Assembly: GCA_964655775.1 (NCBI GenBank)
Contig: CAZZNQ010000008.1
Span: 4,851-68,850 of the forward strand
Direction: 5' to 3'
DNA: 64,000 bases
Origin: CAZZNQ01 sp964655775
GTDB taxonomy: Bacteria; Planctomycetota; Brocadiia; SM23-32
In this document: positions 44,959 through 54,691 of the stretch, piece by piece
Layout: each line of letters starts with the position of its first letter
Numbering within the stretch: the stretch's first letter is position 1
The notes under the pieces: generated by a model
Told to the model about the DNA's origin: nothing
The model's input: the letters and a program-made list of their open reading frames with translations, nothing else
Databases searched by the model: none
Translations under genes and position numbers: made by a program

Positions 44959-47568
44959 ATGCGCTTGGAGAAGTTCACCATCAAGGTGCGCGAGTCGCTT
45001 GAAGCGGCCCAGGCCACGGCCCGAAAGCGACACCACCAGCAGATAACGGGGCTGCATTTGCTGCAGTCACTGGTCAATCAGTCTGCCGGGGTCGTGCGCC
45101 CGCTTCTGCAGCGAGTGGGTGTGGATCTGGGCGGACTCGTCAGGGACATCGAGGAGGAACTGGATAGGCTGCCCGAAGTCAGTTCCGCCCAGGCCCAGCA
45201 GCTGTACCTTGCCCCTGATCTGGCCCAGGTGCTGGACACGGCGGAAGCGCAGGCGTCGCAGATGAATGACCAGTACGTGAGCGGCGAGCACATAGTACTG
45301 GCCTTCCTCGAACATCCCGAATCCCCGGCCGGCCGCATCCTCCAGTCGGCCGGATTGGGCCGAGACAGCCTTTTGGCCGCTCTGGAAGCGGTTCGCGGGA
45401 GTCAACGCGTTACCGACGAGAACCCGGAGGACAAGTATGAGGCGCTTCAGCGCTATGCGCGCAATCTTGTGGCCATGGCGCGTGAAGGCAAACTGGATCC
45501 GGTGATCGGTCGAGACCGAGAGATACGCAAGGTTGTCCAGGTTCTCGGGCGCAGGACAAAGAACAACCCAGTTCTCGTCGGCGACCCGGGCGTCGGCAAG
45601 ACGGCTATCGTCGAGGGCCTGGCCCAACGGATCGTCAACGGAGACGTTCCCAGCGGTCTGCGGAACCGTCAGGTTTTGGCTCTGGATATGGGCGCCCTGA
45701 TCGCGGGTGCTAAGTACCGCGGGGAGTTCGAGGACAGGCTGAAGGCTGTCCTGAAGGAGATTGAGACACGCGGTGACATTATCCTGTTCATTGATGAGTT
45801 GCACACGGTGGTCGGCGCGGGTGCGTCGGAGGGTGCCGTGGATGCGTCGAACCTGCTCAAGCCGGCGCTCGCACGGGGCGAGTTGCACTGCGTAGGTGCC
45901 ACGACGCTCGACGAATACAGGAAGTACGTTGAGACCGACGCGGCGCTGGAGCGGCGTTTCCAGCCGGTGCGTGTCGGTGAGCCGACGGTCGAAGATACTA
46001 TCGCCATTCTTCGGGGGCTGAACGAGAAATACCAGGTGCATCATGGCGTGCGGATAACGGACGCCGCTCTTGTGGCCGCTGCGAAACTCAGCGACCGGTA
46101 TATCAGCGATCGCTTCCTGCCGGACAAAGCGATCGATCTTGTTGACGAGGCCGCGTCCAAGCTTCGCATGGAGATCGACAGCGTGCCTGTGGAACTCGAC
46201 CAGGTTCAGCGCGAGATCACCCAGTACCAGGTGGAGCTAGAGGGTCTCAAGAAGGACAAGGGATCCGGCGCCAAAGAGCAGATCAAGCGCGTGGAACGGC
46301 TTCTGAGCGATGCGCAGGAGGCGGAACGCGCTCTCGGTGCCCAGTGGGAGAACGAAAAGCACACCATCGAGGATATACAACACCTCAACGAACAGGTCGA
46401 AGCCCTCCACATCGAGGAGGAGAACGCGCGTCGTTCCGGCAACCTGCAGCGCGTCAGCGAGATAAGGTACGGCGAGCTTCCGAGACTGCAGGATGAGCTG
46501 AAGCAGAAACGCGCGGAACTCGGCGACATGCAGTCCGGGCGGCCGCTTCTGAAGGAGCAGGTCGATGAGGAGGATATCGCTGAGATCGTGTCTCACTGGA
46601 CCGGCATTCCCGTCCAGCGCATGATGGAGACCGAGCGCGAGAAGCTCCTGCACATGGAAGACGCATTGCGCGAGCGCGTGGTCGGCCAGGATCAGGCCAT
46701 CGAGGCGGTCGCGAACACGGTGCGCCGCGCAAGAGCCGGGCTGCAGGACCCGAACCGTCCGCTGGGATCGTTCATTTTTCTCGGGCCCACCGGCGTGGGC
46801 AAGACCGAGCTCTGCAAAGCGCTCGCGGAGTTCCTCTTCGACGACGAGAACGCCATGGTTCGCCTCGACATGAGCGAGTTCATGGAACAGCATTCCGTGG
46901 CCCGGTTGATCGGCGCCCCCCCTGGCTATGTCGGATACGAGGAAGGCGGCCGCCTGACCGAAGCCGTCCGGCGACGACCATACAGCGTGATTCTATTCGA
47001 CGAGATCGAGAAGGCGCATCGGGACGTGTTCAACGCCCTGCTCCAGGTCCTGGACGACGGACGGATGACGGACGGCAAGGGACGGACGGTGGACTTCAAG
47101 AACACGATCGTCGTCATGACGTCGAACATAGGCAGCGACTGGCTGGCGGACATGGCGCGTACTCAGGACACTGGTCATCTGCAGGAGAGGATACAGCAGG
47201 CGCTCCGAGACCACTTCCGCCCCGAGTTCTTGAACCGGATCGACGAGATCATCACGTTCCATCCTCTGACGCCGGAGCTCGTTGCTGAGATAGCCCACAT
47301 ACAGATTCGCTTCCTGGAGGAACGTCTGCAGGAGCACGAGATCACCATCGAGCTGACGCCGGCGGCGATGGATCTTGTCGCCAAGGAGGGATTTGATCCC
47401 GCCTACGGCGCCCGGCCGCTGAAGCGGGCCATCCAGCGCGAGATCGAGAACCCTCTGGCCACGCGGCTGCTGTCCGGCGATTTGCCCGAGGGAGCGCACG
47501 TCGTGGTCGATGTCCGGGATGGTGAGCTTGCGTTCGACGTGACCGCGAGTGCTCATGTCGAGGAGTGA
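44959..47568 (+). CDS. clpB: Chaperone ClpB (AAA+ disaggregase)
   Basis: 869 residues; ATG 44959 after GAGGGAGGGGCGG. Order of domains: N-terminal Clp repeats (residues 1-145), AAA1 with Walker A GDPGVGKTA and Walker B ILFIDELHT, the coiled-coil middle domain that marks ClpB (about 400-520, rich in Glu/Gln/Lys), AAA2 with GPTGVGKTEL and ILFDEIEKAHRDVFN, and the sensor-2 region GARPLKRAIQ. It works with DnaK to rescue aggregated protein. The next gene starts four bases after its stop. Confidence 0.97.
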   Translation: MRLEKFTIKVRESLEAAQATARKRHHQQITGLHLLQSLVNQSAGVVRPLLQRVGVDLGGLVRDIEEELDRLPEVSSAQAQQLYLAPDLAQVLDTAEAQASQMNDQYVSGEHIVLAFLEHPESPAGRILQSAGLGRDSLLAALEAVRGSQRVTDENPEDKYEALQRYARNLVAMAREGKLDPVIGRDREIRKVVQVLGRRTKNNPVLVGDPGVGKTAIVEGLAQRIVNGDVPSGLRNRQVLALDMGALIAGAKYRGEFEDRLKAVLKEIETRGDIILFIDELHTVVGAGASEGAVDASNLLKPALARGELHCVGATTLDEYRKYVETDAALERRFQPVRVGEPTVEDTIAILRGLNEKYQVHHGVRITDAALVAAAKLSDRYISDRFLPDKAIDLVDEAASKLRMEIDSVPVELDQVQREITQYQVELEGLKKDKGSGAKEQIKRVERLLSDAQEAERALGAQWENEKHTIEDIQHLNEQVEALHIEEENARRSGNLQRVSEIRYGELPRLQDELKQKRAELGDMQSGRPLLKEQVDEEDIAEIVSHWTGIPVQRMMETEREKLLHMEDALRERVVGQDQAIEAVANTVRRARAGLQDPNRPLGSFIFLGPTGVGKTELCKALAEFLFDDENAMVRLDMSEFMEQHSVARLIGAPPGYVGYEEGGRLTEAVRRRPYSVILFDEIEKAHRDVFNALLQVLDDGRMTDGKGRTVDFKNTIVVMTSNIGSDWLADMARTQDTGHLQERIQQALRDHFRPEFLNRIDEIITFHPLTPELVAEIAHIQIRFLEERLQEHEITIELTPAAMDLVAKEGFDPAYGARPLKRAIQREIENPLATRLLSGDLPEGAHVVVDVRDGELAFDVTASAHVEE

Positions 47569-47571
47569 CCA

Positions 47572-48360
47572 ATGGAGTCCCCTCTGCGCGTTGCCGCATG
47601 CCAGATGGAAACCACGCACGACGTGGCGGACAATGCCCGAGATATCCATGAAGCCATCGACAACGCGTCCCACAAGGGCGTCTCACTGCTCGTCGTTCCC
47701 GAGTGCGCGCTCTGCGGCTACCTTCCGCGCCCCGACACGGACTTCGGCGCGCTTGCCCGCCATCAGGCGGAGCTTGCCGGCCACGCGGCCCAAAGCGACA
47801 TGTGGCTCGCCCTGGGCACGGTCCGCAACGGCGACGACGGCTGGTTGAATTCCGCGCTGCTCTTCTCACCCGACGGGGAACTCTACGCGTCGTACGACAA
47901 GACGCACCTGATGCCGGGAGAACGCGGCGTGTTTGTGCCCGGTAACGGTCTGCCGATCTTCCGGGCCGGCGACTGGACATTCGGGATTCAGATCTGTTTC
48001 GACATGCGCTTCCCGGAGAATTGGCGCATCCTCCGGCGCAAGGGGGCGGAACTGGTCCTTCACCTTTCGTCGGCTTCCCGTGCTGCTGCATGGAAGGTGC
48101 CAGTGCTGGAAGGCGCGGTGCGCAGCCGGGCGGCGGAGAACGGCATGTTCGTAGTCAGCGCGAACGATGCCGGTGTGCCGCAGATGATGGTGAGCGCCAT
48201 CTGCGATCCTGACGGGCGGGATCTTGCGAGGGCATCCGAGAACCGCGAAGAGATGCTGTTCGCAATACTTGATCGCGCGGCGGCAAAGTCCAACTATCTG
48301 GACGCCCGGCGCACCGACATCTGGAGCCGCCCCGAGCATCGGGACCTGCTCCTGCAGTAG
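47572..48360 (+). CDS. Nitrilase-superfamily carbon-nitrogen hydrolase
   Basis: 262 residues. The catalytic triad is complete: E44 in VVPECALCGY, K110 in YDKTHLMPGE and C142 in QICFDMRFPE. The family hydrolyses amides, nitriles or carbamoyl compounds; the short length and FDMRFPE context fit the omega-amidase/predicted amidohydrolase branches. It starts four bases after clpB and is likely co-transcribed, which may point to a role in protein-stress or metabolite repair. The substrate is not known. Confidence 0.85.
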   Translation: MESPLRVAACQMETTHDVADNARDIHEAIDNASHKGVSLLVVPECALCGYLPRPDTDFGALARHQAELAGHAAQSDMWLALGTVRNGDDGWLNSALLFSPDGELYASYDKTHLMPGERGVFVPGNGLPIFRAGDWTFGIQICFDMRFPENWRILRRKGAELVLHLSSASRAAAWKVPVLEGAVRSRAAENGMFVVSANDAGVPQMMVSAICDPDGRDLARASENREEMLFAILDRAAAKSNYLDARRTDIWSRPEHRDLLLQ

Positions 48361-48363
48361 CAC

Positions 48364-49293
48364 CTACTTCGCCGTCAACTCCTTTATCCGGTCCTCTGCG
48401 TGCATGGCGGCCGTTATCGCCTCTCCGATGGCGGTGCCGACCTGCCGATAGGAACCTTCCCGAACATCGCCGACGGCGTAGACGCCCTCGACTTCCGTCT
48501 CCATGTTCCGGTCTACGGGGATCACCGAGCCTACGCATTCAGGCAGTATGCTGCCCACGAAGTCCGTGTTGGGCTCGTGGCCGACCATGATGAACACGCC
48601 GTCGCAGTCCATCTCGCTCTTTTCCCCGGTGACGGTGTTGAGCAGGGAGACGCCGGTTACCTTCTCCTCGCCGTTGATAGCCGTCACCACGGTGTCCAGC
48701 CTGAAGCTTATCTTCTCGTTGTCGCGCGCCTCCTCAACGTGGCTCGCCCGCGCGCGGAAGCCTTTGCGACGGTGCACCAGGACGACCTCGCTGGCGAACC
48801 GGGTCAGGAACACGCCCTCGGTCGTCGCCGCGTCTCCCCCGCCCACCACAACCAGCTTCTTGCCGCGGAAGAACGGGCCGTCACAGGTTGCGCAGTAGCT
48901 TACGCCCTTCCCCGCCAGCCGCTTCTCGCCGGGTACGTCGAGCTTCCTGTGTGTTGCACCCGACGCGATGATCACGATGGGTGCCAGAAGGTCGCCGTCC
49001 GTTGTGACCACCCTCTTGAGACTGCCCTCCGCCTGAATGTCCTTCACGGTGGCTGTGGCGATGTCCACGTCGAACTTCTTGACGTGGGCGACCATCTTCT
49101 CTATCAGTTCGGCTCCGCTGATGCCTTCGGGGAAGCCGGGATAGTTGTCTACGTCGTACGCCTCAATGATCTGTCCGCCCGCAACCAGCCGCTCCAGTAC
49201 CTTTGTGTGCATCAGCGATCTGCCCGTGTAGAGGGCGGCCGCCAGCCCTCCGCAACCTGCTCCGATGACGACGACGTCGAATCGCTCTGCCAT
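48364..49293 (-). CDS. trxB: Thioredoxin reductase
   Basis: 309 residues. FAD-binding GAGCGGLAAA, redox pair SYCATCDGPFF (C134, C137), NADPH-binding VVVGGGDAATTEGVFLT and HRRKGFRA, and a C-terminal FAD motif (GVYAVGDVREG). This is the low-molecular-weight TrxB that reduces thioredoxin with NADPH. GATCGG of the classical GxGxAG motif reads GAGCGG. It is convergent with the nitrilase gene with only three bases between stops. Confidence 0.92.
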   Translation of the reverse strand: MAERFDVVVIGAGCGGLAAALYTGRSLMHTKVLERLVAGGQIIEAYDVDNYPGFPEGISGAELIEKMVAHVKKFDVDIATATVKDIQAEGSLKRVVTTDGDLLAPIVIIASGATHRKLDVPGEKRLAGKGVSYCATCDGPFFRGKKLVVVGGGDAATTEGVFLTRFASEVVLVHRRKGFRARASHVEEARDNEKISFRLDTVVTAINGEEKVTGVSLLNTVTGEKSEMDCDGVFIMVGHEPNTDFVGSILPECVGSVIPVDRNMETEVEGVYAVGDVREGSYRQVGTAIGEAITAAMHAEDRIKELTAK

Positions 49294-49349
49294 GGTCTCC
49301 TCAGAACTCCCTCTTGGTTGCTCCAGTGCTTATACCTGTCGGTGGTGTG

Positions 49350-49760
49350 TCAGAGCCGTTGTTTGATCTCTTCCTGAAGGCGCTCCATCTCGCCTTCCTC
49401 ATATTGTCCCTGCCGTCCGTGCAGGTCTATCCCGTCGCCCGCGTGACGCGGTATCATGTGGAAATGCGCGTGATCCACGACCTGCCCCGCCGCGCTGCCG
49501 TTGCTCTGGAGGAGGTTGAAAGCCGGGACGCCTGTTACTTCAGTCACGGCCCGCGCGATCCGCTGCGTTAGAATCATGATGTCTGTGATTTCCTCGGCCT
49601 CCAGTTCCAGAAGCGTCTCGGCATGGCGCTTCGGCACAATGAGGGCATGCCCGGGATTGGCCGGGTTGATGTCCAGGAAGCTGACGGCGCGTTCATTGTG
49701 GGAGAGCACGGCCGCTCCCATCTGTCCGGCCACTATGCTGCAGAACATGCAGTCACTCAT
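49350..49760 (-). CDS. HIT-family (Hint-type) nucleotide hydrolase
   Basis: 136 residues, complete HIT domain: CMFCSIVAGQM at the start, a FLDINPANPGHALIVPKRH strand and the histidine triad in VVDHAHFHMIPR. Members hydrolyse AMP-lysine or other nucleotide phosphoramidates. It lies 56 bp from trxB on the same strand, so co-transcription is possible. Confidence 0.9.
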   Translation of the reverse strand: MSDCMFCSIVAGQMGAAVLSHNERAVSFLDINPANPGHALIVPKRHAETLLELEAEEITDIMILTQRIARAVTEVTGVPAFNLLQSNGSAAGQVVDHAHFHMIPRHAGDGIDLHGRQGQYEEGEMERLQEEIKQRL

Positions 49761-49851
49761 CGGATCCCTCCATGGCTTCGTGTTTGGTGTGAGGTGGAGC
49801 GTCCGTGATTATAGTCGATCCCCGAGGCAGATGCCCCTCGATGGCTCGTGC

Positions 49852-52008
49852 TCAAACCCTCAGGTGGCGAACAACCACGTATGTGGCGGCGGCCAGCAGG
49901 AGCGCTAGGAGCAGGTAGCGTAGTGTGCGGCGCTTGGGAGTGCCGGTTGCATCGTCCGGATAGGCACGCTTTTGCGTGAACTGGTGCCGCTGGCGACGGT
50001 TCAGGCGCATCCGCGCGTTGATAGCCCATCCACAGCCCTCGAGTATGCTGCTCAGGTCTCGGCGTGACAGCTTAATAGCGGCCGCCAGCGCCGTCGGCAC
50101 CGATACGACCAGCACCAAAGCCAATACCGCGTACGCCAGTAGCCTCGGCTGGCCCATCATCTCGGATAGCTTGCCCGTGACGTAAGCGAATGCGGAACTC
50201 AGAGCGGCTATGGACACGCTTGCGCCGACCAGCAGGTCGCGGCGCGACGTGGCGGCCCTGGCGGCGTTATCCGTGGCCGTCTGTCCCGACGAGGGTGGAG
50301 GCGCGAGTTGTGGCCCCTCGCGAACCGTCTGCTGCACGCCGGCCTGGACCTGATCCGTCATGCGTCCTACCTTGCCCTCCAGTTCCTTCTGCGCCAGGCC
50401 GGACATTGCCTCGATCTTTCCCGCGACGAAGCGACCCAGTCTAACGAAGGGCGCGAACAGCGCCTCCCGGAAACTGATCGGGTTCTCAATGATCTGCACC
50501 ACACGGGCGTCGTAATGCCGCCCGGCCGTATCGTAGAAGATGCCCCTCTTGCCCACGCCCAGGTTTCCCACCGTTCCCGAGGTCGCGGGCACGGCGACTG
50601 TGAGCTTTGTGTCTTGAGCGACCTGCGTTAGCTCCACGTACATCACGTACATCCCGCTGCTCCTGGCGAGTTCGGCATGCTCGGACCGATTGTCCACCCT
50701 CACGGCGAAGTTGAACCAGCGGCCGTCGACCACCAGCGAACCCATCTCGAACAGGGCCCGTCGGTCCCCGTGGTAGAGGTCGGGAAAGCTCACGAAGTTG
50801 TTGACCAGCGGCAGCAGCAGCTTGTGGTAGAGAAGCAGACGCTTCAGCTCCCTGGCGTCCTCCAGGCGCCTGGCTACGTCTCGGTCCCTCGCAAGAAGCT
50901 GGCGGACGGCATCCACGCAGTCGTCACCCAGATAGGATCTGAGGACGCTCCGGTCCAGCCCCTCAACCGACGCTCCCTTCTTGCCCGACAACCAAGCCTG
51001 ATGCGGAGCGAACAAAGCCTTCACCTGCTCCCACTGCTGGGGCTCGAGACAAGCACCGCCGCCCAAGACCGGTTCCAGAACCATTTCCTGCAGGGCGCGG
51101 ACGCGATCAACGTAGACGGGATTGAGCGGCCCTCCCAGGTCCAGTACGGCCTCGGGCGTCGGCGGAGCAAGAGTGCAGTCCTCCAGGTGAGCCTTGAGCG
51201 ACTCGAAATGCCCAAACTCATCCAGGGGCTGAGATAGTGCCCCGGCAGGCTGCTGCACACCGGAACTGTGACCGAACTGTAAAGCGTGGCAGCGCAGGAA
51301 GAAGTCGTCCACCTTGCGACGAACGGCCTCCAGTGCGGAAAACGCCGCGTGGGTTGAACTACCGAGGGGCATGACGTCTGTCTTCTGTTCCTCCCCATCG
51401 GGCAAGTCAGCCGCCGATATCCATTCCAGATAGGCGCGTGCCTCGGAAAGGAAGTCTTGCATGTCCGCCTCGCCAATGCCCACCCTACCCGTGAGGTCTT
51501 CGCGGCCACCAATGCGCGCAATCACGTCCTTCACGAACTGCCGGACTCGGTCGGTTTCACACGCGACCGGCGTGATGATGCCGTCGCCGTTGATGACACT
51601 GCCGGACAGCCACGACCTGAACGTCTCAAGGCAGTCGAGGTCGACGCTTCGTGCGTCCTCGTTTCCGAGCGCTTCCAGGATGTACTCGGCGGTGTCAAGC
51701 AACTGCTGGCCATGCGGATGGGAGGCGTCTATCCAGGCCAGTCCGATGCGGTCTGTGCCTTTGCAGACTTGGCTCGGGTCGGCCAGTCGCTCCAGAAGAT
51801 ACCGAACCGCCCCGGTTATCTCATCGGTTCGTATCCGTTGGTTGTTGTCGACGTCGACGAAGTCGAGGAACTCACGGTCGCAGTTCAGTCCGGCAACGGG
51901 GGCGCTCAGGGCGATCCAATGGGAGACGTCCAGTTCAGGCACCTGGGCCAGGTCGTCGGCTGTTTTCAGGCGAAGCTGGTATGTGCGGCCGTAGCGATCG
52001 AAGTGCAT
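49852..52008 (-). CDS. Large membrane-anchored protein of unknown function, 718 aa
   Basis: No family recognised. The N-terminal 500 residues are soluble and acidic: an EF-hand-like loop (FVDVDNNQRIRTDEITGAV), a second one (VINGDGIITP), helical stretches and a beta-rich section around 420-520 (SLVVDGRWFNFAVRVDN, GMYVMYVELTQVAQ). At about 600-640 and 645-670 there are two membrane helices (VSIAALSSAFAYVTG, LLAYAVLALVLVVSVPTALAAA) and a final one at the C-terminus (LRYLLLALLLAAATYVV). A basic RMRLNRRQRHQF stretch sits between the last two. It is transcribed away from the iron-type ABC operon. The sequence looks genuinely coding, with proper codon periodicity and start ATG 52008. Confidence 0.7.
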   Translation of the reverse strand: MHFDRYGRTYQLRLKTADDLAQVPELDVSHWIALSAPVAGLNCDREFLDFVDVDNNQRIRTDEITGAVRYLLERLADPSQVCKGTDRIGLAWIDASHPHGQQLLDTAEYILEALGNEDARSVDLDCLETFRSWLSGSVINGDGIITPVACETDRVRQFVKDVIARIGGREDLTGRVGIGEADMQDFLSEARAYLEWISAADLPDGEEQKTDVMPLGSSTHAAFSALEAVRRKVDDFFLRCHALQFGHSSGVQQPAGALSQPLDEFGHFESLKAHLEDCTLAPPTPEAVLDLGGPLNPVYVDRVRALQEMVLEPVLGGGACLEPQQWEQVKALFAPHQAWLSGKKGASVEGLDRSVLRSYLGDDCVDAVRQLLARDRDVARRLEDARELKRLLLYHKLLLPLVNNFVSFPDLYHGDRRALFEMGSLVVDGRWFNFAVRVDNRSEHAELARSSGMYVMYVELTQVAQDTKLTVAVPATSGTVGNLGVGKRGIFYDTAGRHYDARVVQIIENPISFREALFAPFVRLGRFVAGKIEAMSGLAQKELEGKVGRMTDQVQAGVQQTVREGPQLAPPPSSGQTATDNAARAATSRRDLLVGASVSIAALSSAFAYVTGKLSEMMGQPRLLAYAVLALVLVVSVPTALAAAIKLSRRDLSSILEGCGWAINARMRLNRRQRHQFTQKRAYPDDATGTPKRRTLRYLLLALLLAAATYVVVRHLRV

Positions 52009-52123
52009 GTTGCCAGCCCTTCCGTGCCACAGAGAACCGTACGCTCGGATTCGTCGCGCCCATACTTATAGCCTATGGGCGATGCCAGGACAACCGGCCC
52101 GATGTCCTGAGCTTGGCTCTACG

Positions 52124-52151
52124 TTGAAACTTGGGCGGAATCTGTTAGATT
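52124..52151 (+). promoter_or_regulatory. Promoter with overlapping palindrome for the iron-type ABC operon
   Basis: TTGAAA (52124-52129), 16 bases, TAGATT (52146-52151). A perfect inverted repeat AATCT-GTT-AGATT (52139-52151) overlaps the -10 box and would suit a repressor. A start near 52158 leaves about 57 bases before ATG 52215. Confidence 0.4.
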
Positions 52152-52214
52152 ACTTCCGGACAGGTCGGCAGGCCCTTCGCCCTCGGTCTCTTCACTTGGC
52201 CCCCCGCAAGGACT

Positions 52215-53618
52215 ATGGACGGCGCACAACCTGCAGTCAGAACTTTGTGGGTATACGGGCTGTTGGCCCTGGCGTTCGCGATTGTACTCGGGACGCCCTT
52301 CGTTTTGAGAAGGCAGGAGCAGGCCGTCGTGTGGGACGAATCCTACCTTCGGGAGCCGGGGCTGGAACCGCGCAAGCTCATCGTCGTCACCCCCCATTCC
52401 GAGCCGATTCGCACCGAGTTCAGCCACGCTTTCCGTCGTTGGGCCGCCCAGGAGAAGGGCCTGAACATTGAGATTGAGTGGCTGGATCAGGGCGGAACCA
52501 TCGAGGCGATGAAGTGGGTCGTAGACCGCTTCCAACAAACACCGCAGGGCATCCGGGTGGACATATTCTTCGGCGGCGGCGTCGACCCATTCTACGAGTT
52601 CTCGGACCGCGACCTGCTCCAGCCGTGCCTTGTCGACCCCCAGGTCCTGGAGAAGATCCCCCAAACCTACGCCGGCATGGAAGTCTACGATGAGCGCCAG
52701 AGGTGGTTCGGGGCCTGCCTTGCCAGCTTCGGCATCCTTTACAACCGTCCCGTTCTGGATATGCTGGACCTGCCGGAGCCGTCCACGTGGGAGGACCTAA
52801 CCCGCCCGGATTACTTTACGTGGGTCGCCAGTGCCGATCCGCGCAAGAGCGGCAGCATGCACATGGTCTACGAGATCATCTTCCAGGCATACGGTTGGGA
52901 CAAGGGTTGGGAGGTGGTTGCTGGAATCGGTGCCAATTGCCGCGGCTTCACGGGCAGCGCCGGCGACGTGCCGAAGGATGTCGCCGCCGGGGAGGCGGCG
53001 TGCGGGATGGCCATCGACGTGTACGCGCTGCGGGCAATCGGCGAGGCGGGCGGCGACCGACTTGCGTTCCAGCTTCCAGAAGGCCTTACCGTCGTGAATC
53101 CCGACGGGATCGCGATGCTCAAGGGCGCCCCAAATGCGGACGTAGCCCGGACGTTTATCGAGTTCGTCCTTTCGGAGCGCGGGCAGAAGCTCTGGGTGCT
53201 GAAAACGGGTGTGGAGGGCGGCCCGCGAGTGCATGAGCTATACCGGCTGCCCCTTATCCCCGGGTTCGCGAAGCGTTTCGGTGACGATGCCGTGGTGCGC
53301 TTTGATCCCTTCGAGTTCGAGGGGGGCGCCGCGTTTGACCCTGAGAAGAAGAACGTCCGCTGGCGAATCCTTAACGATCTTCTCGGCGCGTGCATCATTG
53401 ATGTGAAGGACGAGCTGGCTGCCGCCTGGCGGGAGGTGCGCTCGCTCCCGGAGAACCATCCGGACCGTCAGGAGTTGTTTCGTCCTCCTTTGAGCGAGGA
53501 GCGGTTGATGGAACTGGCGCAAGACCGATGGAACGATCCCCGGTTCCGGGCTCAGACCATCGCAAACTGGTCGAGGGATGCCACGCAAAGATACCGTCGT
53601 CTCACGGAGAGCGACTGA
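52215..53618 (+). CDS. Iron(III)-type ABC substrate-binding protein
   Basis: 467 residues with an uncleaved N-terminal anchor or signal (VYGLLALAFAIVLGTPFVL). The mature part starts LIVVTPHSEPIRTEFSHAFRRW, the typical first strand of class 2 binding proteins of the FbpA/AfuA/spermidine group. Further marks are VDIFFGGGVDPFYEFSD, FGILYNRPVLDML, NPDGIAML and a GAPNADVARTFIEFVLSERG stretch. Compared with FbpA (about 310-340) the C-terminus has about 100 extra residues, helical and charged. First gene of a three-gene importer; the stop overlaps the ATPase start. Confidence 0.8.
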   Translation: MDGAQPAVRTLWVYGLLALAFAIVLGTPFVLRRQEQAVVWDESYLREPGLEPRKLIVVTPHSEPIRTEFSHAFRRWAAQEKGLNIEIEWLDQGGTIEAMKWVVDRFQQTPQGIRVDIFFGGGVDPFYEFSDRDLLQPCLVDPQVLEKIPQTYAGMEVYDERQRWFGACLASFGILYNRPVLDMLDLPEPSTWEDLTRPDYFTWVASADPRKSGSMHMVYEIIFQAYGWDKGWEVVAGIGANCRGFTGSAGDVPKDVAAGEAACGMAIDVYALRAIGEAGGDRLAFQLPEGLTVVNPDGIAMLKGAPNADVARTFIEFVLSERGQKLWVLKTGVEGGPRVHELYRLPLIPGFAKRFGDDAVVRFDPFEFEGGAAFDPEKKNVRWRILNDLLGACIIDVKDELAAAWREVRSLPENHPDRQELFRPPLSEERLMELAQDRWNDPRFRAQTIANWSRDATQRYRRLTESD

Positions 53619-54682
53619 TGGTTGGAGTGAACATTCAGGGGGTAACCAAATCTTACGGCGACACTGTCGCGGTCCGGGACGTCTCGTTCGAGGTAGCCAA
53701 GGGAGAGCTGTTCTTCCTGCTGGGACCGTCCGGCTGCGGGAAGACGACACTGCTCCGGATGATAGCGGGCTTCCTGAAGCCGGAAACCGGCAGCATGCTG
53801 TTCGATGACAGGCATATCACAAACGTACCCCCCCACCGCCGCAACACGGGCATGGTCTTCCAGAACTATGCCCTATGGCCGCACATGAGCGTCTCGGAGA
53901 ACGTCGCCTACGGCTTGAAGGAGCGCAAGATACCCCGTGCCGACGTGCAGAGGCGCGTCGAGCGGGCGCTTTCCACCGTCCGAATGCTCCAGTACCGGGA
54001 TAGGAGTCCCAACCAGCTCTCCGGCGGACAACAGCAGCGTGTGGCCCTGGCGCGCGCCCTGGTTATCGAGCCGGACGTCGTCCTCCTTGACGAACCGCTC
54101 TCCAATCTGGATGCGAAACTCCGGCTCGACATGCGCACGGAGATCCGTCGCATCCACGAAGAAACCGGTATCACGATGATCTACGTGACGCACGATCAGA
54201 AGGAGGCGCTGTCCATGGCCCAGCGGGTCGCCGTGATGAGCATGGGGCGGGTCGAACAGGTGGGCAGCCCACGTGAACTCTATAGACGCCCGGCGAACCG
54301 TTTCGTTGCGGAGTTCATCGGAGAGGCGAACCTGATTGACGGTCGCCTTGTGGAGCAACATGACGGCCAGGGCAAGGTCGAGACGGACGTGGGCGCTCTG
54401 ATCGGCACGGTCGGGGGCACGTCTCTGGAGGAAGGTGACCGCGTGACCTGCATGGTGCGTCCGGAGGGGTTCTCACTCGATGGCGATAGGGAGAACAGCA
54501 TCGCGGCCGAGGTCGAGGACAGCCTGTATCTGGGTGAGGCGGAACAGTTCGTGCTCCGGGTCGGCGAGGTGGAACTGCGTGTGGTGCAGTCGAATCCGGG
54601 CGAATCGCCACCCAGCCGGGGACAGAAGGTGACCGTGAGTTTCAGTCCGGACGACGCCGTTATCTTGCCCCAGGCCCCGTGA
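53618..54682 (+). CDS. ABC importer ATPase, FbpC/PotA type
   Basis: 354 residues. ATG 53618 overlaps the upstream stop by one base. Walker A GPSGCGKTT, Q-loop MVFQNYALWPHMSV, signature LSGGQQQRVALARAL, Walker B VVLLDEPLSNLDAKLR and H-loop YVTHDQKEAL. The extra C-terminal 110 residues (RVTCMVRPEGFSL onward) form the TOBE/regulatory domain of carbohydrate-, iron- and polyamine-type ATPases. The gene order matches FbpABC. Confidence 0.9.
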   Translation: MVGVNIQGVTKSYGDTVAVRDVSFEVAKGELFFLLGPSGCGKTTLLRMIAGFLKPETGSMLFDDRHITNVPPHRRNTGMVFQNYALWPHMSVSENVAYGLKERKIPRADVQRRVERALSTVRMLQYRDRSPNQLSGGQQQRVALARALVIEPDVVLLDEPLSNLDAKLRLDMRTEIRRIHEETGITMIYVTHDQKEALSMAQRVAVMSMGRVEQVGSPRELYRRPANRFVAEFIGEANLIDGRLVEQHDGQGKVETDVGALIGTVGGTSLEEGDRVTCMVRPEGFSLDGDRENSIAAEVEDSLYLGEAEQFVLRVGEVELRVVQSNPGESPPSRGQKVTVSFSPDDAVILPQAP

Positions 54683-54691
54683 GGTGACGAG

